Shown: piece after piece, positions 36,922-49,760 of the stretch
How the letters are laid out: each line of letters starts with the position of its first letter
Position numbering within the stretch: the stretch's first letter is position 1
From: Rhododendron vialii
Taxonomy: Eukaryota > Streptophyta > Magnoliopsida > Ericales > Ericaceae
Assembly: GCF_030253575.1 (NCBI RefSeq)
Contig: NC_080557.1
Coordinates: 48,529,501 to 48,593,500, forward strand
Direction of reading: 5' to 3'
Length of the DNA: 64,000 bases
Notes under the pieces: model-generated
Seen by the model: only the letters and a program-made list of their open reading frames with translations
What the model was told of the DNA's origin: nothing
The model's database searches: none
Translations under genes and position numbers: made by a program

Positions 36922-39815
36922 ATGGGTTCGGAGGCGAACTCATCGTCGTCTCCGAGTGGGAAGCGAAGTAGAGATCCAGAAGACGAGGTTTATCTCGACA
37001 ATCTCCACTCTCACAAGCGCTATCTCAGCGAGGTGGCTCTCTCTCTCTCTTTCTCTCTCCCTCTCCCTCTCCCTAGAAATGATGAATTTACAAGCGATTT
37101 GTCTAACTTTAACCTTACTCCCCAAATCTATGCCCTAATCGTCGTGTCAATTTCTGTAACTGAGTTTCTTGATATCCCTGTAAATACAATTTCTTGGTTT
37201 ATGGTGCTCTTTTATTTGGGTTTGTGATCGTAGTGTTATTGTTGGTCACTTGGATATTCTTCGTTTCCTTCCTTTCTTTCTTTCATGTGTTGAAAATTTC
37301 ACTATGATTTTTTATATTTTCCCTTTTAAAGTTGGTTCTTTGTGCAGATAATGGCGTCGAGTTTGAATGGATTAACAGTTGGAGACCCCCTTCCTGACAA
37401 CCTCATGGAATCTCCAGCTAGGTCAGACAACTTAATATATCTCAGGTGAGAATTCTTAAATCAAAGAAAAACTGGGAAGGACATAAGCTTCTTTTTCCGT
37501 TTTTTTTAAAAAAAAAAAAAGAAGGAATGACATAAGCTTGTCAGACATGGATTGTCAGTACACTTCTACTTCTGGAGTTCATGCTCATGATACTGACTAT
37601 CAATTTTATCTTCTTGCAAAGCAAAATTTAGGCTCTGCGGGTCTTGTGCGTTTCTAGCTGTAACAATTAAATACATTTAGGGAGCATATGATGGTGGATT
37701 CAACAAAAAATTGTGGCGGCACTCAAAATCAGTATGGTTCTCAATTTGTTATGCTGCTCATTAATTCAAATGGACTATACTCTATGAAGGACCATAACCG
37801 CTTTTGGTGACGCTTCTTAGTTTTTATTATTCACAGGAATTACATTTGTTTCTTCATACTAACAGGAAGTACGTAAATTCTAGCAAAGGACCTTTTATGC
37901 CATAGACCAATCAACCACTTTTTCCTTCAAAGACAATCTATTTACTACATTTTTTTGAACACCAATCTCTGTTCTACTTGCTTGAGCCACTAGCGTGGCA
38001 TTTAGGAGTTTCATGCCTTTAGAATGGAAGCAGACCTCAACGGCTCTGTTGTATGTGCTTTGATCTTCTGAGGTTTTAGATCGGTACTATTTATGTGGTT
38101 GCACCTGGTGGCGCTCACCCCGTGTCCTGCCTTGATTATGCTATCAGATGCGGTGTTGATAGTGATTTGTAACAGTGAAAGGATGATAAACTTGTGGACA
38201 TGGAGATGGGATATCCTTGACTTGCAACTCTGACTTGTGGACATGGAAAGGATGCCAACGTTTTGGTATGGGTAGGTTACGCTTATGGTGAAGAGTACAA
38301 GATACAAGATACCTTGTCGCCATGTTAAAATCTTGCTTCGGATTACTATTACATTCCACGGGAAAATCATTTGACATACAGACATACTTATATCCTTAGT
38401 GAACCAAATTGTGCAAATGCATTTGTACGAACTCAACCAACAGGAGTAAAATGATAGATGTGTCAATTCGCATGTAAATAGGCCAAAGGCTGGTTGAGTT
38501 GAGTAATGGAGCTTTGGTGGCATTCGATTCGCGCGTGTTTGAATGCTGCACTTGCTTTTGTTCAAAATTTTTGTCACTTGGGTCTCAGTTTTGCCAAGTC
38601 TGTTGGTATCATTGGAGTTACAAAAGCACTTGAGCTAGCTACTAAGATCATGCATTTTTCGTTTGACCACATGTATTAGCTTCCTTGAATATCTCGGTTT
38701 ATTGCATTGCTCTACCAAGGTATATCATCTTCCTTGGATTTCCATATCCAACAACTTATTCTGTTGATCCGTTAAGGTTTTTAGGAAAGGACTGCCTATT
38801 AGAGGGTTTCTTATTTGGTAATCCCAATACTTGAATTATGGTATGCCTCCTGAATTCCTTTATTTGGGAAATGCGACCTAAGCTGCTCAGTGGCAACCCG
38901 AGGGATGCTATATGCCAAATTTCCATTCCCAAGAAATTGTCGAATGAATGCATCTTCTGTTACTATGGGGTGTTGTAACTAAAACACGTCTTCGAACTTA
39001 AAACTTACTTCTTTTGTGTATTTCTTTCTTTCAAAATACTTGATCTTCGTGTTTTTAATCTCCTTTCTGGTTTCAGGGATGACATGTCCATACAGTACTC
39101 TCCAATGTCAGATGACTCGGATGACTCTCGATATTGTGATACTACTCCAATAAACACTTGCTCATCCCAACCCGAAAGCCTACAAACTAGTCCAGTTTCT
39201 CCTTACAGATATCAAAGACCACTGAGTGGATTCTCTTATGCTCCGCCAACCACCACTTCAAACCCTTCCCACAGCGGCAGCATCCCCAGTGCCACCTCCT
39301 CACAACCTCGTCAACGAAACACAGATTCCGAGGGCCGTTTTCCTTCTTCACCCAGTGATATATGCCACTCTGCAGACTTGAGGAGGGCTGCGCTCTTGCG
39401 GTCCGTGCAGATGAGAACTCAACCTGTGGGCCCTTCCCCTTTTGAATTGCCCTTCAGTTCAGGACAAGAGTCCGTACATAATATAGAAGAAACGGAGGAG
39501 CGGCCATGCTCCTTCATGAAGTCCTTGGTTGACCACAGGGACTATCCAATTGAAGAATGCTCTTCCTTTAGTATACCCGAGCCTGAATACAGCATGGAAA
39601 AGTCTTGCACGGTGGTCAACATGAAAGTGGATGAGCCCACGCATTATGTAGAAAGTGAGGTGCGGCCATGCTCCTTCATGAAGTCGTTAGGTGATGAGAG
39701 GGACTATCAGATTCAAGTACGTACTTCATTTATTATGTCGGAGCCTGAATACAAGGGGGAAACATCTTCCGTGATGAAGATGAAAGGGGATGAGCCTGCT
39801 GATAAAATACTTTGA
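36922..39815 (+). CDS. Conserved plant protein of unknown function with a 54-residue internal repeat (315 aa, 3 exons)
   Basis: Exons 36922-37032, 37348-37445 and 39077-39815 join in phase to 315 residues. The N-terminus reads GSEANSSSSPSGKRSRDPEDE then HSHKRYLSEIMASSLNGLTVGDPLP split at 20 by exon 1/2; a KRSR patch may be a nuclear signal. The middle is Ser/Pro-rich, with a conserved-looking ADLRRAALLRSVQMRTQ at about 170-185. The C-terminus has two copies, 54 residues apart, of a unit with RPCSFMKSL (212-220 and 266-274), RDY, EPEY and MKxDEP. I do not recognise a named domain. The first donor is GTGGCT, a weak but legal site, and a CT tract follows it. A GA tract precedes the start codon. 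The 1.6 kb second intron contains no clear gene. Confidence 0.78.
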
Positions 39816-40599
39816 ACAATTGATTCCCCAAACTTGGGCTAGTCTTGGAAATCATCGACACATTCAGCCACAAGAAGAAGTCATTTTCCTTGGTTATAGA
39901 ACATCGTCTGTTTGTAGGTTAACCACACAGTTTTGTGCATGACACTTTGCCATATTCCAGGATCAGAGCTGGTTTATTATGGCATATCATTTCTCTTTCT
40001 CAAAAGGTTGATTCTGGTAGATAGAGTAGCAATTTTTAAGGACAGCTTCTTTCTGTGCAAGTGTGCATTACCAAAAGTGTAGTGCTTTTAATTGAAATTT
40101 ACCAGAGTTCACTTGAGTGAGAGAAAGTAGTAGATTTTATTGTTAGTCTAAAGAAACTAATTCCCGGGTGTAGATGCTATTAAAGTGGAGACTGATCTAA
40201 CGCGTTATCCTCTTATGGCAATGAGAAAACTTAATGACCACAGGAGCAAACAGTCCCTCTCAAATTCGGGGACACACACAAAGATGCCAATGCAGTGACA
40301 CTGTCAAAAAAGACGCCTGTAAATTTACCAGGAAGGTCAAAAAATGATCGCACTTCACCTTTGTCCATAAGCAGAAGTAATAATAATTTAATTCATTCTC
40401 CAAACTGGACATCCTCGGGTTCCCTCTAAGTCTCTTCCCGGGCTCCATTACAAGTAAAATCCATGTTGGCATGACCAAAATACGCCATGGTACGAATTTG
40501 TTTTCACCACCTCATATGCAACTATGGGAAAGCGTACTACTTTACACTGTTCTATAGACACGTGTTAGACCATATTAGATAGCCCACTTGACAGGACAA
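39816..40599. other. Intergenic between convergent genes
   Basis: These 0.8 kb separate the stop codons of two converging genes and should hold both 3' UTRs. No repeat or RNA gene is seen. Confidence 0.5.
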
Positions 40600-43226
40600 T
40601 CAGCAAGATGGATTACTGATTCCAGGGGTCTCCTCAAGGTGCACAATGGATGAATGCAGGTATTCTAAATCTTCCGCTTCAATCTTCTTCATGCAGACTT
40701 GCCTTTTCAGTTTGGCTAGATGACTACTGATCTGCAACCCCAACTCGCATTTAGCATCCTCGTTGTTTGTTGAATCTCTTGCCAACAAATGAGCTGACCA
40801 TCTGTGACCATCCGTGATGGTATCATTCAACCTACAAATAGGTATACAAAAAACAAGCCAAAATTACAAGAAATGTCAAAGCATGCCTACAATGCCTAAG
40901 GATAAGGCTCTGTTTGGAAAAGTTTTTATTTTCAGTTTTTTGTTTTTGTTTCCGATATTTTTTTAAGCAGGCACCATAAACATGTTTGTGTTACTGTTTT
41001 GTTTACAAAATACATAATCAATTCCTTTAGTTTACGGAAAATCTAGAAACACAAAAATTGCATTTTCATTTATTTTGAAAACACTTTCGGCAACCCAAAA
41101 AACAAATAAACAAAAACTATTATGGTCACCAAACTTGTTTTTTGTTTTTGTTTTTTAATAAATAAACAAAAACTCATTTCTTGTTTTTCATAAACGAAAA
41201 ATAAAAAACTGATAACTTTACCAAACAGAACCTAAAGAATTTGGCTTAACAATGCAATGTATATTGACGTCTGTTTTCTAAGCACATGCCACCAAGAAGA
41301 CCTATTTGTTAAGTGATTCTTACTTTTTAAGTATACTTTGTGATTCCAAGACGTTCTTCACATTATATATGGCATCTACTGTGTCTTCTTTTGTCCTAGC
41401 CAACCCCTCCAGAGAACCAAATGACATGCATGCTGAGTGTACTGCAGCATCAGCAGTTTCAAAACTGATGTTCTTGATTTTTATAGCAATAGTCTCTGAG
41501 ACATCCAGCGGACGAATGGGAAGGAGAAATCCGTTCACTGTTATCCCACCAACTGAAACTGCTCTCCTCCTTGAATCTCCACTCTTTTATACAGTCATAC
41601 AATACAGAGATTAAACATCTATACATATTTTATATCTCCACACTGACACAAAAACACACATACCCGAATATATAGGAAGGCCTCCAAGATGTATCAGTAT
41701 TTACCTCATAGTTGACAACGCAGTAGTGAAGTCCATTACGTCCAGTCTTCATGAAAGTACTGGAGATCTCTCCAAATACTGAAATTGCTTCTATCAGCTG
41801 AGAAAGACCTATTGCTGATGGAATATCTTCAATAGTAACAGAGGTTGACTTTGCTGCATGGGAAGCCTTCAGCTCACTGAGCTTCCCGCTCTCAGAACCG
41901 AGCTCTAAATTGGGATCCACGACAAAGTTATAACCTTTTCTTGAGTTCCTGGATTTCATGTCAACTGTATATTTAGAACTGTCAACCTGGCTATGGATAA
42001 CGTCCTTCGCCCTGGAGCTACTTTCAACAGGCAAAGGCCTCCCAGAAAATTGTTTTTTCGCAGGATCAATTCTCCGCATCTGACAATAATAACCTGAATC
42101 ATATCAGAACTCGCTCCACGTCTTCCATATAGCTATAGATTACCCACATTAATATGACAGGAAAAGCAAAAAAAAAACAGAGCATAGATTGTCACTGTAC
42201 CCCATACGGCTCAGGCTTTTGAGTCACCAGTTTCAGCATTTTACCAGCACCCTGCACCACAGGCGAGCCTAGTTCTGAGAAGTCGTCCTCATCACTAGCG
42301 GAACTGTGTAAGGATTGCTTTCGGCTGTTGATTCCTTGTACTTGGAGGCTGACCAATGTCCTAATGAGAGGAAAACTACGTTCAAATAATGCATTTGTTA
42401 AGAATTTAAATCCGTCATGGCTTCCAAGCTCCATCAGAAAACCTTTAATTCCCCCCAACTTGTCTATGAAACACCAAATCCACCAAGTACCAAGACACAA
42501 AATACCCAGACAATAATCTACAAACATAAACTTGGCAATATCAGAATAACTTAACAGTAGAAAGAATATGGAGTCAGTTGACTCAGTAAAGTAATGAATG
42601 AATGTGAATACGTGATTATAACAAAAAGAACTGCTCGTCGGATTGCAAATTCTGACTAACAAAATAGCAATATCAGTATACTTCCGAAGCTATTCAGGAA
42701 GAAGGAACTCCTTAGCAAAATCAATACAACGAAATTCGTTCACTTTGACGAGCTCCTTTGTAATGGACGACTAATACCCTTTCACTACAACTCTAAGTTT
42801 TCCAATGTGAGCAACATATCAATCTTCAATAGACTATATAAGAGTTTACACTTGTAAACGACACAGAACCAGTATTGAAAAGAGGATTAAAGAACGACAA
42901 CGTGTGGCGGAGGAACACGGAGGAGACTTCACCTGTTAGAGTGGCCATCACCGTTGAAAAAAGAGAGGCTTGGTTTGGCTGAAGGGGCTTCGGAAATGTA
43001 TCTTCGATGCGGACCTTTGCCATAAAAGAATTACCACGGTTCAAAAATCATATTGCCAAAAGGGATAAACACACCAAAGATATGACCAAAAGGGATAAAC
43101 ACACCAAAGAAATGATGATCATGATCATGATGAGACTAGAGAGTTTTGGAGGGTTTCGAATTGCAGAGCGAATTAATAATTACCTTTGAATAGCGGAGAT
43201 AGTGCTGCTCCGATTCTGGACTTCAT
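40600..43226 (-). CDS. RRM-domain RNA-binding protein with mitochondrion-like presequence (383 aa, 6 exons)
   Basis: Exons are complement(40600-40831, 41324-41583, 41705-42079, 42201-42360, 42933-43014, 43184-43226); phases join to 383 residues. The N-terminus MKSRIGAALSPLFKGPHRRY is rich in Arg, Lys and Ser with no acidic residues, like a mitochondrial or plastid presequence. A single RRM spans about 174-248: VTIEDIP (176-182) in the RNP2 position and GLHYCVVNYE (211-220) in a diverged RNP1 position, followed by RRRAVSVGGITVNGFLLPIRPL. The C-terminal 120 residues look helical and charged. Exon 3 has two possible acceptors 9 bp apart (before GACATTGG or before CCTCCAAG), both in frame. Exon 5 uses the donor GTAAGA. 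RNA target and organelle are inference. A Harbinger MITE sits in intron 5. Confidence 0.8.
40906..41232. mobile_element. Harbinger-type MITE in intron 5 of the RRM gene, 327 bp
   Basis: It starts GGCTCTGTTTGGAAAAGTT and ends AACTTTACCAAACAGAACC, with TAA on both sides (40903-40905 and 41233-41235). Arms rich in TTTTTGTTTTTG pair across the element. Entirely intronic. Confidence 0.85.
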
Positions 43227-43562
43227 CTCCGTCGCTCCGAAGCTTTACAGCGCTGCAGGAATCGGTCAGAAACCTCCTTAGGTTTTAAGGAACGACCCGA
43301 ACCCGATATCCTAACAGATCACTCGGTTCACAACTTATAAAATGACTCGTTTGCCCCTAGTCAACTACAATCTTTCGGAGTAACGAGTGGAGCGAGATAG
43401 ATAAAAAAAATTTATTGGAGACCGTACACCAGAGTTTTGAGATCAATAACAAACAAGCTAACTTCTCTCAAGTTTGGCGTTTGAAATAAAAATGGTGCCA
43501 ATTGAAATTAAAAAAAAAAAGTTTAGTAGTTTGTAATTTATTGTTTCACTTAGCCTCATTGT
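43227..43562. promoter_or_regulatory. Probable promoter and leader region of the RRM gene
   Basis: This is the stretch just upstream of the minus-strand RRM gene, ending at the next transposon. I see no clear TATA box. The sequence near 43260-43320 (minus strand AACCTAAGGAGGTTTCTG) may be leader. The call rests on position only. Confidence 0.35.
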
Positions 43563-43971
43563 TGGTGGCGGAGCCAGGATTTATAACTGAGGGTAGCACC
43601 TAAAAACACCTAAAAATATGAACATGCTTACCATTTAAAATAGTACAGTATTCTAAACTAACCATTCATAATACCAAAAGATTTACACATTTTCATAATT
43701 TAGTCATCAGTCATATAAACGGAAGTGGTTTAACGATCTATCAAAATGGAACTCAATATTCTTTTCAATCCCGAAATCGTCCGGAGTCATTCTAAACTAA
43801 ACTTCAAAGGAATTTTTTGAAAAGAATGATTTTTCTATTGAATTGGACTGAGAGGGAGAATAATTTTTCTTGACTGAGGGAGCATTTTTGCATAGAACTA
43901 CCTTTCCTCTATATTATTTTTGGACCAGGGGTGGGCATGTGCCACTCCCCCACCAATTGCCTCCGCCACTG
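43563..43971. mobile_element. hAT MITE of the GGTGGCGGAGCCAGG type, 409 bp
   Basis: It starts TGGTGGCGGAGCCAGGATT and ends TTGCCTCCGCCACTG; near the right end GGGGTGGGCATGTGCCACTC resembles text at the left end of the element at 12276. Flanks CTCATTGT and CTCACAGT match at 6 of 8 positions. Non-coding. Confidence 0.65.
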
Positions 43972-45914
43972 CTCACAGTACCACCCTTTTACTATCATAA
44001 ATAGATAAGACAAAAATAAGAAAATTAGACAGTACGGTCGAGGAATTGAGTGATCGATCCAAATCATGCTTATCTTGAGATGACAACGCAACACAATAAT
44101 TTCGGAAACAGTTTTGTTATTTTTTGTACAATCAAAATTAATTGTTATAAAACTGTTATGCCATATTAATCATTCTTAACCGATGAATGCAATATCCATG
44201 TACATTACTAAATGAAATGAATATAGCGTGTTAAAATTTAAATAGCGCATCAAAACTTGGGATGCCGTAGGAATATATTGAATTTTCGGTAATGACAAGC
44301 TACTCTTTTTTATAAAATGAAAAGTAATTGTGTACGATGACATATGACACACACGAAACGACTAAATGGTGATGATATATGCCTTCAGGATTCATTATGC
44401 TGCATGCAAATTACTACGGCTTTCTGATTTCTGTGCTAACACAATGCATTGGGAGATTATATAGATGAAGTGTTTAATTGATGGCACAATACAATTCCAG
44501 CGACAAATTTCTAGACCAGGAAGGAAGAAAAAACAGAGGCTATAATAATTAAAACTGTCATAATTCCACAAAAGAGCAGTTATGATGAGAGAGGGGGCCG
44601 GTGGCCCAAACGCGGACGGACCACAGTCACTCCCTCAAAAGTTAATCAATACTATTGATAGGCATGTATCGACCCACCCCAGCAGCTGGGAGTTAAGGTT
44701 TCCACTCAATTCCCAGACAAGTGTGTTCTTCTGGGTTCTTCCTTACTTAAAGCCCATGTACGTACCAACGAGGGGTTGGTTGGTTGGTTGGTTCATGTGA
44801 AAACGCACGATTTGACTGCACAAGGCCTATGTTTGAGTTCTCATAATTTTTTTATCAAGGCTAAACAAACTCCAACACTATTCACTCGTGAATGGATCTT
44901 AATTCCGGTCCCGACATTAGTGCAGTGGAATTCTTATATATAGTGATATAGTATAAAGGGGCAAAATTCTTTGACAGAAGTGATGGAGTATCATACCTGC
45001 ACTTCTATTTTATGCACCTAAAAAATAAAAAGGAGCAAGTGTGCGGAGACTACTTGCAATGCTCTTACGGGATCCTTTCAACTTGGCATGAACCCCTAAA
45101 TGCACGAAGAGTAGTGGTACACAGAGAGACAAGAAATAGATAAGAATTTTGAGCCAAACTTTGTTTAAACTATACTACTAGATTAATAAGCACTTTTAGA
45201 TCCCATTTCACTAACATTTTCCACTTTTTTCGCATTTGTTAATTTTGCACCTCACTATATTGGTTTTCCAATTTTTTTGCAAATCGGAAAAGTAAAAAAA
45301 AAATTTACTTTTTCCCAAATATTTTAAAAAATAACTACTTTTTAGCAAAAAAATTGAATTTTTTTTATTTAAAAATGATTATTTCTCAAAATATTTGGAT
45401 AAAAGTTAAAAATTTAACTTTTCCCATTTGTCTCGTTAAAACGAATCAATAAATTACAAAAATTTAGCGCAAAACTAGCAAATACGAAAAAAATTTAAAT
45501 AAAAACAAAATCATTTTTGAAAAAAAAAAAAGTTTAGTGGAACACCCACTTACTGGACACTTGCATATGTTGCATAAGGGTAACGTGAGAATGAGGTGAG
45601 AGTGATGATTACATCCAAAATAGTTTGATAATTGCAATTTCCAAAATCACATATGTTTCTATTTCAGTACCAATCAAGCGAGGGGCTAAAATTAATCCTA
45701 GCATCATTTTCACTCCTACCTACACGTAGAAGAAGAGCTAGATGCAAAACGAAACCATCTTCTTAACCGTCAACTTGGAAAATGGAAATTATTTTTGGCT
45801 CCAATATTCCTAGAAAGAGAAAAAAAAAAAAAAAGTAGTAGGAGTATCTCACAACTCTCACTTTCACTCGTACTACAAAACAACACAGAAAAAGACAAGT
45901 GAAAATTACAGTAA
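43972..45914. other. Intergenic interval without a supported gene
   Basis: These 1.9 kb are AT-rich. A GGTTGGTTGG run lies at about 44775-44791. The block 45190-45540 contains long TTTTT/AAAAA inverted arms (for example ACTTTTTCCC and inverse) and is probably a decayed palindromic MITE related to those at 4985 and 49761. The ends could not be fixed. Confidence 0.45.
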
Positions 45915-47726
45915 TTAAGAGAGAAGCCACGCAACCAAAGCTTCTTTCTTCCCCTCATGCTCACTCATGACTCCCTGATCTCCTCCCATCTTAGTAGTAC
46001 TGCACTCCTCATCGTTATCCCACGGCCAACCCACCATTTTCTCTTCCTCGTCACCCCATAATTCATGGCCTTGAACCACAGGTAATTCCAATTCCCAATC
46101 CCAATCCCAATCAAAACTACCCCATTCCCAATTTCCTTCCCCTGGAGTAAATGAATTCGTTGAATTACAAGAATAGTAGTACTGTTGTTCACCATTCAAC
46201 CACCCCTTGTTACTAACACTACTTTCTAGATCCTCACTGATTGCCATTTTCATGGTCCCGCAACCTCTCTCCTCACTAATTGTGGCTCCACCCCCATTTC
46301 CTGTCGTCTTCTCTTTCTCACCCAAAATGATCACGTCACCAACTGGATCCACCAGCTCCTCCCTCATTATGTCATCATCAAGCCAAAAAGTCCCTCCATC
46401 TGGCCCTCCTTCATACGTTGCATCATTTTCTCTCTCTTCGTAAGGGAACTCGGCTACGCCTTCTCTCTCCTCACCACAACCCAACAATATTCCAACCTCA
46501 GGATTATAAGGAGGACTAGGCAGAAGAAAAACATCGTTGTTACCATAATTAGTAGTATAAATGTTACAACCGTGATGATCTATTATTCCACATGCGTCCA
46601 ACATAATTTCACTTGAACTCTCTTGTTGCCATGCGACGGCGCTAGACAGAGCCTCGTTTTCTAAAGTCGGTGTTGACGGCATTAGATCAACTGGACCCTT
46701 ACCGTTATTGGAGGATCCGTGTGATTCTTGGGGATTTTCCAACAGTAGCTTTGGAACTTTAGTGAGAAGGCGGCGGGTTTTGTTTTTCTGCATGGCAGCT
46801 CGACTCGTGCGACCGCCTTTCCGCTTGGGTGCGACATTGACCTTGGGTAAGTCCATTTCCAATGGCGGTAATTCTTCTTCGTTGTTAGGCCTCCTAAAGC
46901 TCTGGATTTTTCTACTCAAGTGAGAGTTCCAATAATTCTTTATCTCGTTGTCTGTTCTTCCAGGCAAGTGACTTGCAATCAACGACCACCTACAACAAGC
47001 AGAAAAGGAAATTAAAACATGAATATTATTTGATTGCCCACAGTGGAAAGACGTGAACAGGAATTAATTACTAATTAATTTGGTGGAATTAATTCCGATA
47101 GACACCCGAACCTATTTCCCAGAGTGGCATGCATTTGAATGATGATTTCATCTTCTTCAGGGGTTATGTTGCCTCTTTTCAACTCAGATCTCAAGTAATT
47201 AATCCACCTCAGTCTGCAGCTCTTTCCACACCTCAGTAACCCTTTAATAATGAACAAACGATAACCAAAATAAGACTAGCACTACTCCAGTACTGAAGAA
47301 GAAAGAATTAAAGAAAGTGTATCAATCGATTGACATAGCTAGCTAGGTGTACGTACAACCGGCCTTAATTTGTTTCTTTGAAATACACTCCATATACTAT
47401 AAGCTAACCACACTTCACTGGTGGTCAAGGGACAAACGAATAAACTAGGGGATAGTATTTGGATGAATATGCCGGTCGAAGAATCATTGAAACTTCATCA
47501 ATGTCTTCTAGCAGGCAGCGTGGTACGTTGTTGTTGTTCTACTTTTTCGTGTATACATAACATGAACAACAAATGTAGTAGTAGTAGTAGTACCTGCATT
47601 TTTGGGTAATGACCTCCACGAGCCTTCCCCATTAGCGTGAATGAAGTTGGACAAGATGTCATCTTCTTCTCCGGTCCATCTCCCCCTTTTCAACCCCACT
47701 TTCTCACAGCACGGTGCTCTCCCCAT
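45915..47726 (-). CDS. MYB12: R2R3-MYB transcription factor, subgroup 7 flavonol-regulator type (445 aa, 3 exons)
   Basis: Exons are complement(45915-46989, 47112-47241, 47594-47726), the standard R2R3-MYB structure with introns after KNAG and after GNR. The N-terminus [18 protein letters not shown] opens R2; R2 and R3 span about 14-115 with the regular Trp spacing. The subgroup 7 motif appears as [12 protein letters not shown] (143-154) and the second subgroup 7 motif as the terminal AWLLS. Known members (Arabidopsis MYB11, MYB12, MYB111; grape MYBF1) activate CHS, CHI, F3H and FLS to make flavonols. The R3 repeat lacks the bHLH-contact signature, fitting their bHLH-independent action. At 445 residues it is longer than the Arabidopsis members as I recall them (about 340-370), owing to an extended acidic C-terminus. 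Which of the three it corresponds to is not resolved; the symbol marks the clade. Confidence 0.93.
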
Positions 47727-47810
47727 TTTTAATTAATTAAGTGGAAGCACCTCAGTATCCCAGCTGCAGATCGATCGGGAATTAAAGATCGAAATTAAAA
47801 CTGATGGAGA

Positions 47811-47813
<3 letters not shown>

Positions 47814-47855
<42 letters not shown>
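47814..47855 (+). repeat. CT microsatellite upstream of the MYB gene
   Basis: About 42 bp of CT repeats lie about 90 bp before the MYB start codon; read in the gene's direction it is a GA tract and probably part of the 5' UTR or promoter. GA/CT tracts of this kind also precede the genes at 28740, 36922 and 60096. Confidence 0.9.
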
Positions 47856-47857
<2 letters not shown>

Positions 47858-48661
47858 TACTACTACTATTGTCTACTATACCTCTTTTGGGAGGTAGCTG
47901 CTAGCTAGCTAGAATCCAACGAATAACAAGGCTAGTTGACTTGTTTGGGATTGCATGGCAGGGTAGTATATATCCGTCGTCGTTCGAGGAGGAAACTACT
48001 ACTGTACTAAAAAGTAGCTAGCACGCCAATATATATAATAGTGACTCTGCCTGCCAATATACTCCTATATATATATAAATAAAACAAACACAAATTAAGG
48101 AGCTAGCTGTGGGCCTATCGGGAAGGGTAGGGTCAGGTGGATGTACAAGTGGGAGTGGTGAGAGACGAAGCCACGAATACAAGTTTACCAGATTGCAAAC
48201 GCAATTGTCGTGGCTTCTCCAACGTCGTTAGCCGGTCTCGGGGCTTTTCCATCTCCCACGTTGACGCATGACCCTCTCTCATCTCAGGATTAATGGATGA
48301 CCACCTCACCTAGATCGATCTGAGTCGCTTTTCATCCCCAACCCGGCCGGCCCTAAACTAGCCATTATCATCCCACCTACCTCTTCTGTCTCTCTCCCTT
48401 CTTTCGCAAGTCGGTCGGTCAGTTATGGCCGGTTACTCCTCTACTTGGCTCAATTTTTGTTCTCTAGTGGGGACAAATTTTTGCAGAAATATTAACCCAT
48501 CGATCGTTGTTACTCCTATTTTCTCTGGTGTATGCATGCATATTGTTGTACATCGATCCTATTCAAAAAAAAATGTCATGTACTGTAATGTGTACTGTAA
48601 TATATGACAATAACCTGACAACACTAGAGTCATCTTCTTTCTTTTTTTGAAGGCACACTTA

Positions 48662-48903
48662 GGGTCCGTTCCTGAACTAAAAAAAAAAAAGCTTTTATTT
48701 TTAAAAAAATAATTTTAAGTTAAAAATTTATGAGTTTATTGAAATCTAAAAATATGTAATATGAATTTTATTTGAAAGATCTCGATGAGATCTTTTATAC
48801 AATCCAAAAAAAATTGAAATATTATTTTTCATTTACATTATTTTTTAGTTTGAAAATGTAAAATAAGCGGCTTATTTTTTAAGAATATTTCTGGAACGGA
48901 GCC
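48662..48903. mobile_element. Harbinger-type MITE, 242 bp
   Basis: It starts GGGTCCGTTCCTGAAC and ends TTCTGGAACGGAGCC, with an exact TTA on both sides (48659-48661 and 48904-48906). It shares its interior with 36275-36513 in opposite orientation. It is the best preserved member of the family in the window. Confidence 0.85.
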
Positions 48904-48906
48904 TTA

Positions 48907-49760
48907 ATTTCCCACTCATGTATTGTTATCAAGGTGTTTTTTTCTTCTTTGAAAGGCGCCAAAAAGTCTTGACGAAGAAATCTCAAGGTTAATAAAGATG
49001 ATTGAAGAATCCCCAGCCATCACCAAAAACTAATTATAATTAAGGTTGATTGGTGAATAAAAGTTCGATCTAATCATCCATTCAACTGTTTAAAGTTAGA
49101 ACTCGCAAGTAAAAAAAGAAACTTGTGCATATGATCAGCAGGGTAAAATTGCAACCAGAGGTTATTAGTAACAAGTCATGAATAAATAGATATAAATGCC
49201 AAAGTAGATAAATGAATGAGACACGCGACAAATGCCGTAAACTTATTTTACTAATAAATCGTGTATATACAGTTTCAATAGTACTCCTGTTAGTAAATAT
49301 TTAGAGCCATAAAATTCAGGGGGAGTCACAAAAAAAACTTAACCCATTTGACTATTTTGTTTTCACTAACAAAAAAGTTTTAACATTTTACCATCTCATT
49401 TCCAACAAAAAAATTGTCAACAAAAGTTTTTTTTACTATAGTAACTCTACTCACAAACCCATTAACAACTTATTCGCTACCGAAAATAACTTGATATTTT
49501 TCAACAACTTATTCACTGCCGAAAACATTTAACAACTTATCAACCACAAATAAAAATCTACAAATTTTTCAGTACCGAAAACACCCCCTCAATTCCCAAA
49601 AATTCTACTCCGTAGTACCTAAGACTCCGTTTGTTTAAGGGTTTTGAATTTTGCATTCTAATTATATTTATAATCATTACTCTATTTCTCTACATTTACC
49701 ACCTACAAATTCAAATCTAAAATCTCTAAACGAACGGGTGAGAGGGAGAGACAATATTAA
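48907..49760. other. Gene-free AT-rich interval
   Basis: No gene is supported. Repeated phrases such as CAACAACTTATTC (about 49465 and 49502) and ACCGAAAA suggest a small decayed repeat. Nothing could be delimited. Confidence 0.4.

Noticed and set aside
42192-42662. 156-codon open frame on the minus strand
   Set aside because: Only the 3' part (42201-42360) is an exon of the RRM gene; the rest is intron.
47421-47609. Plus-strand open frame across the MYB first exon
   Set aside because: It is antisense to the MYB gene and has no similarity to any family.
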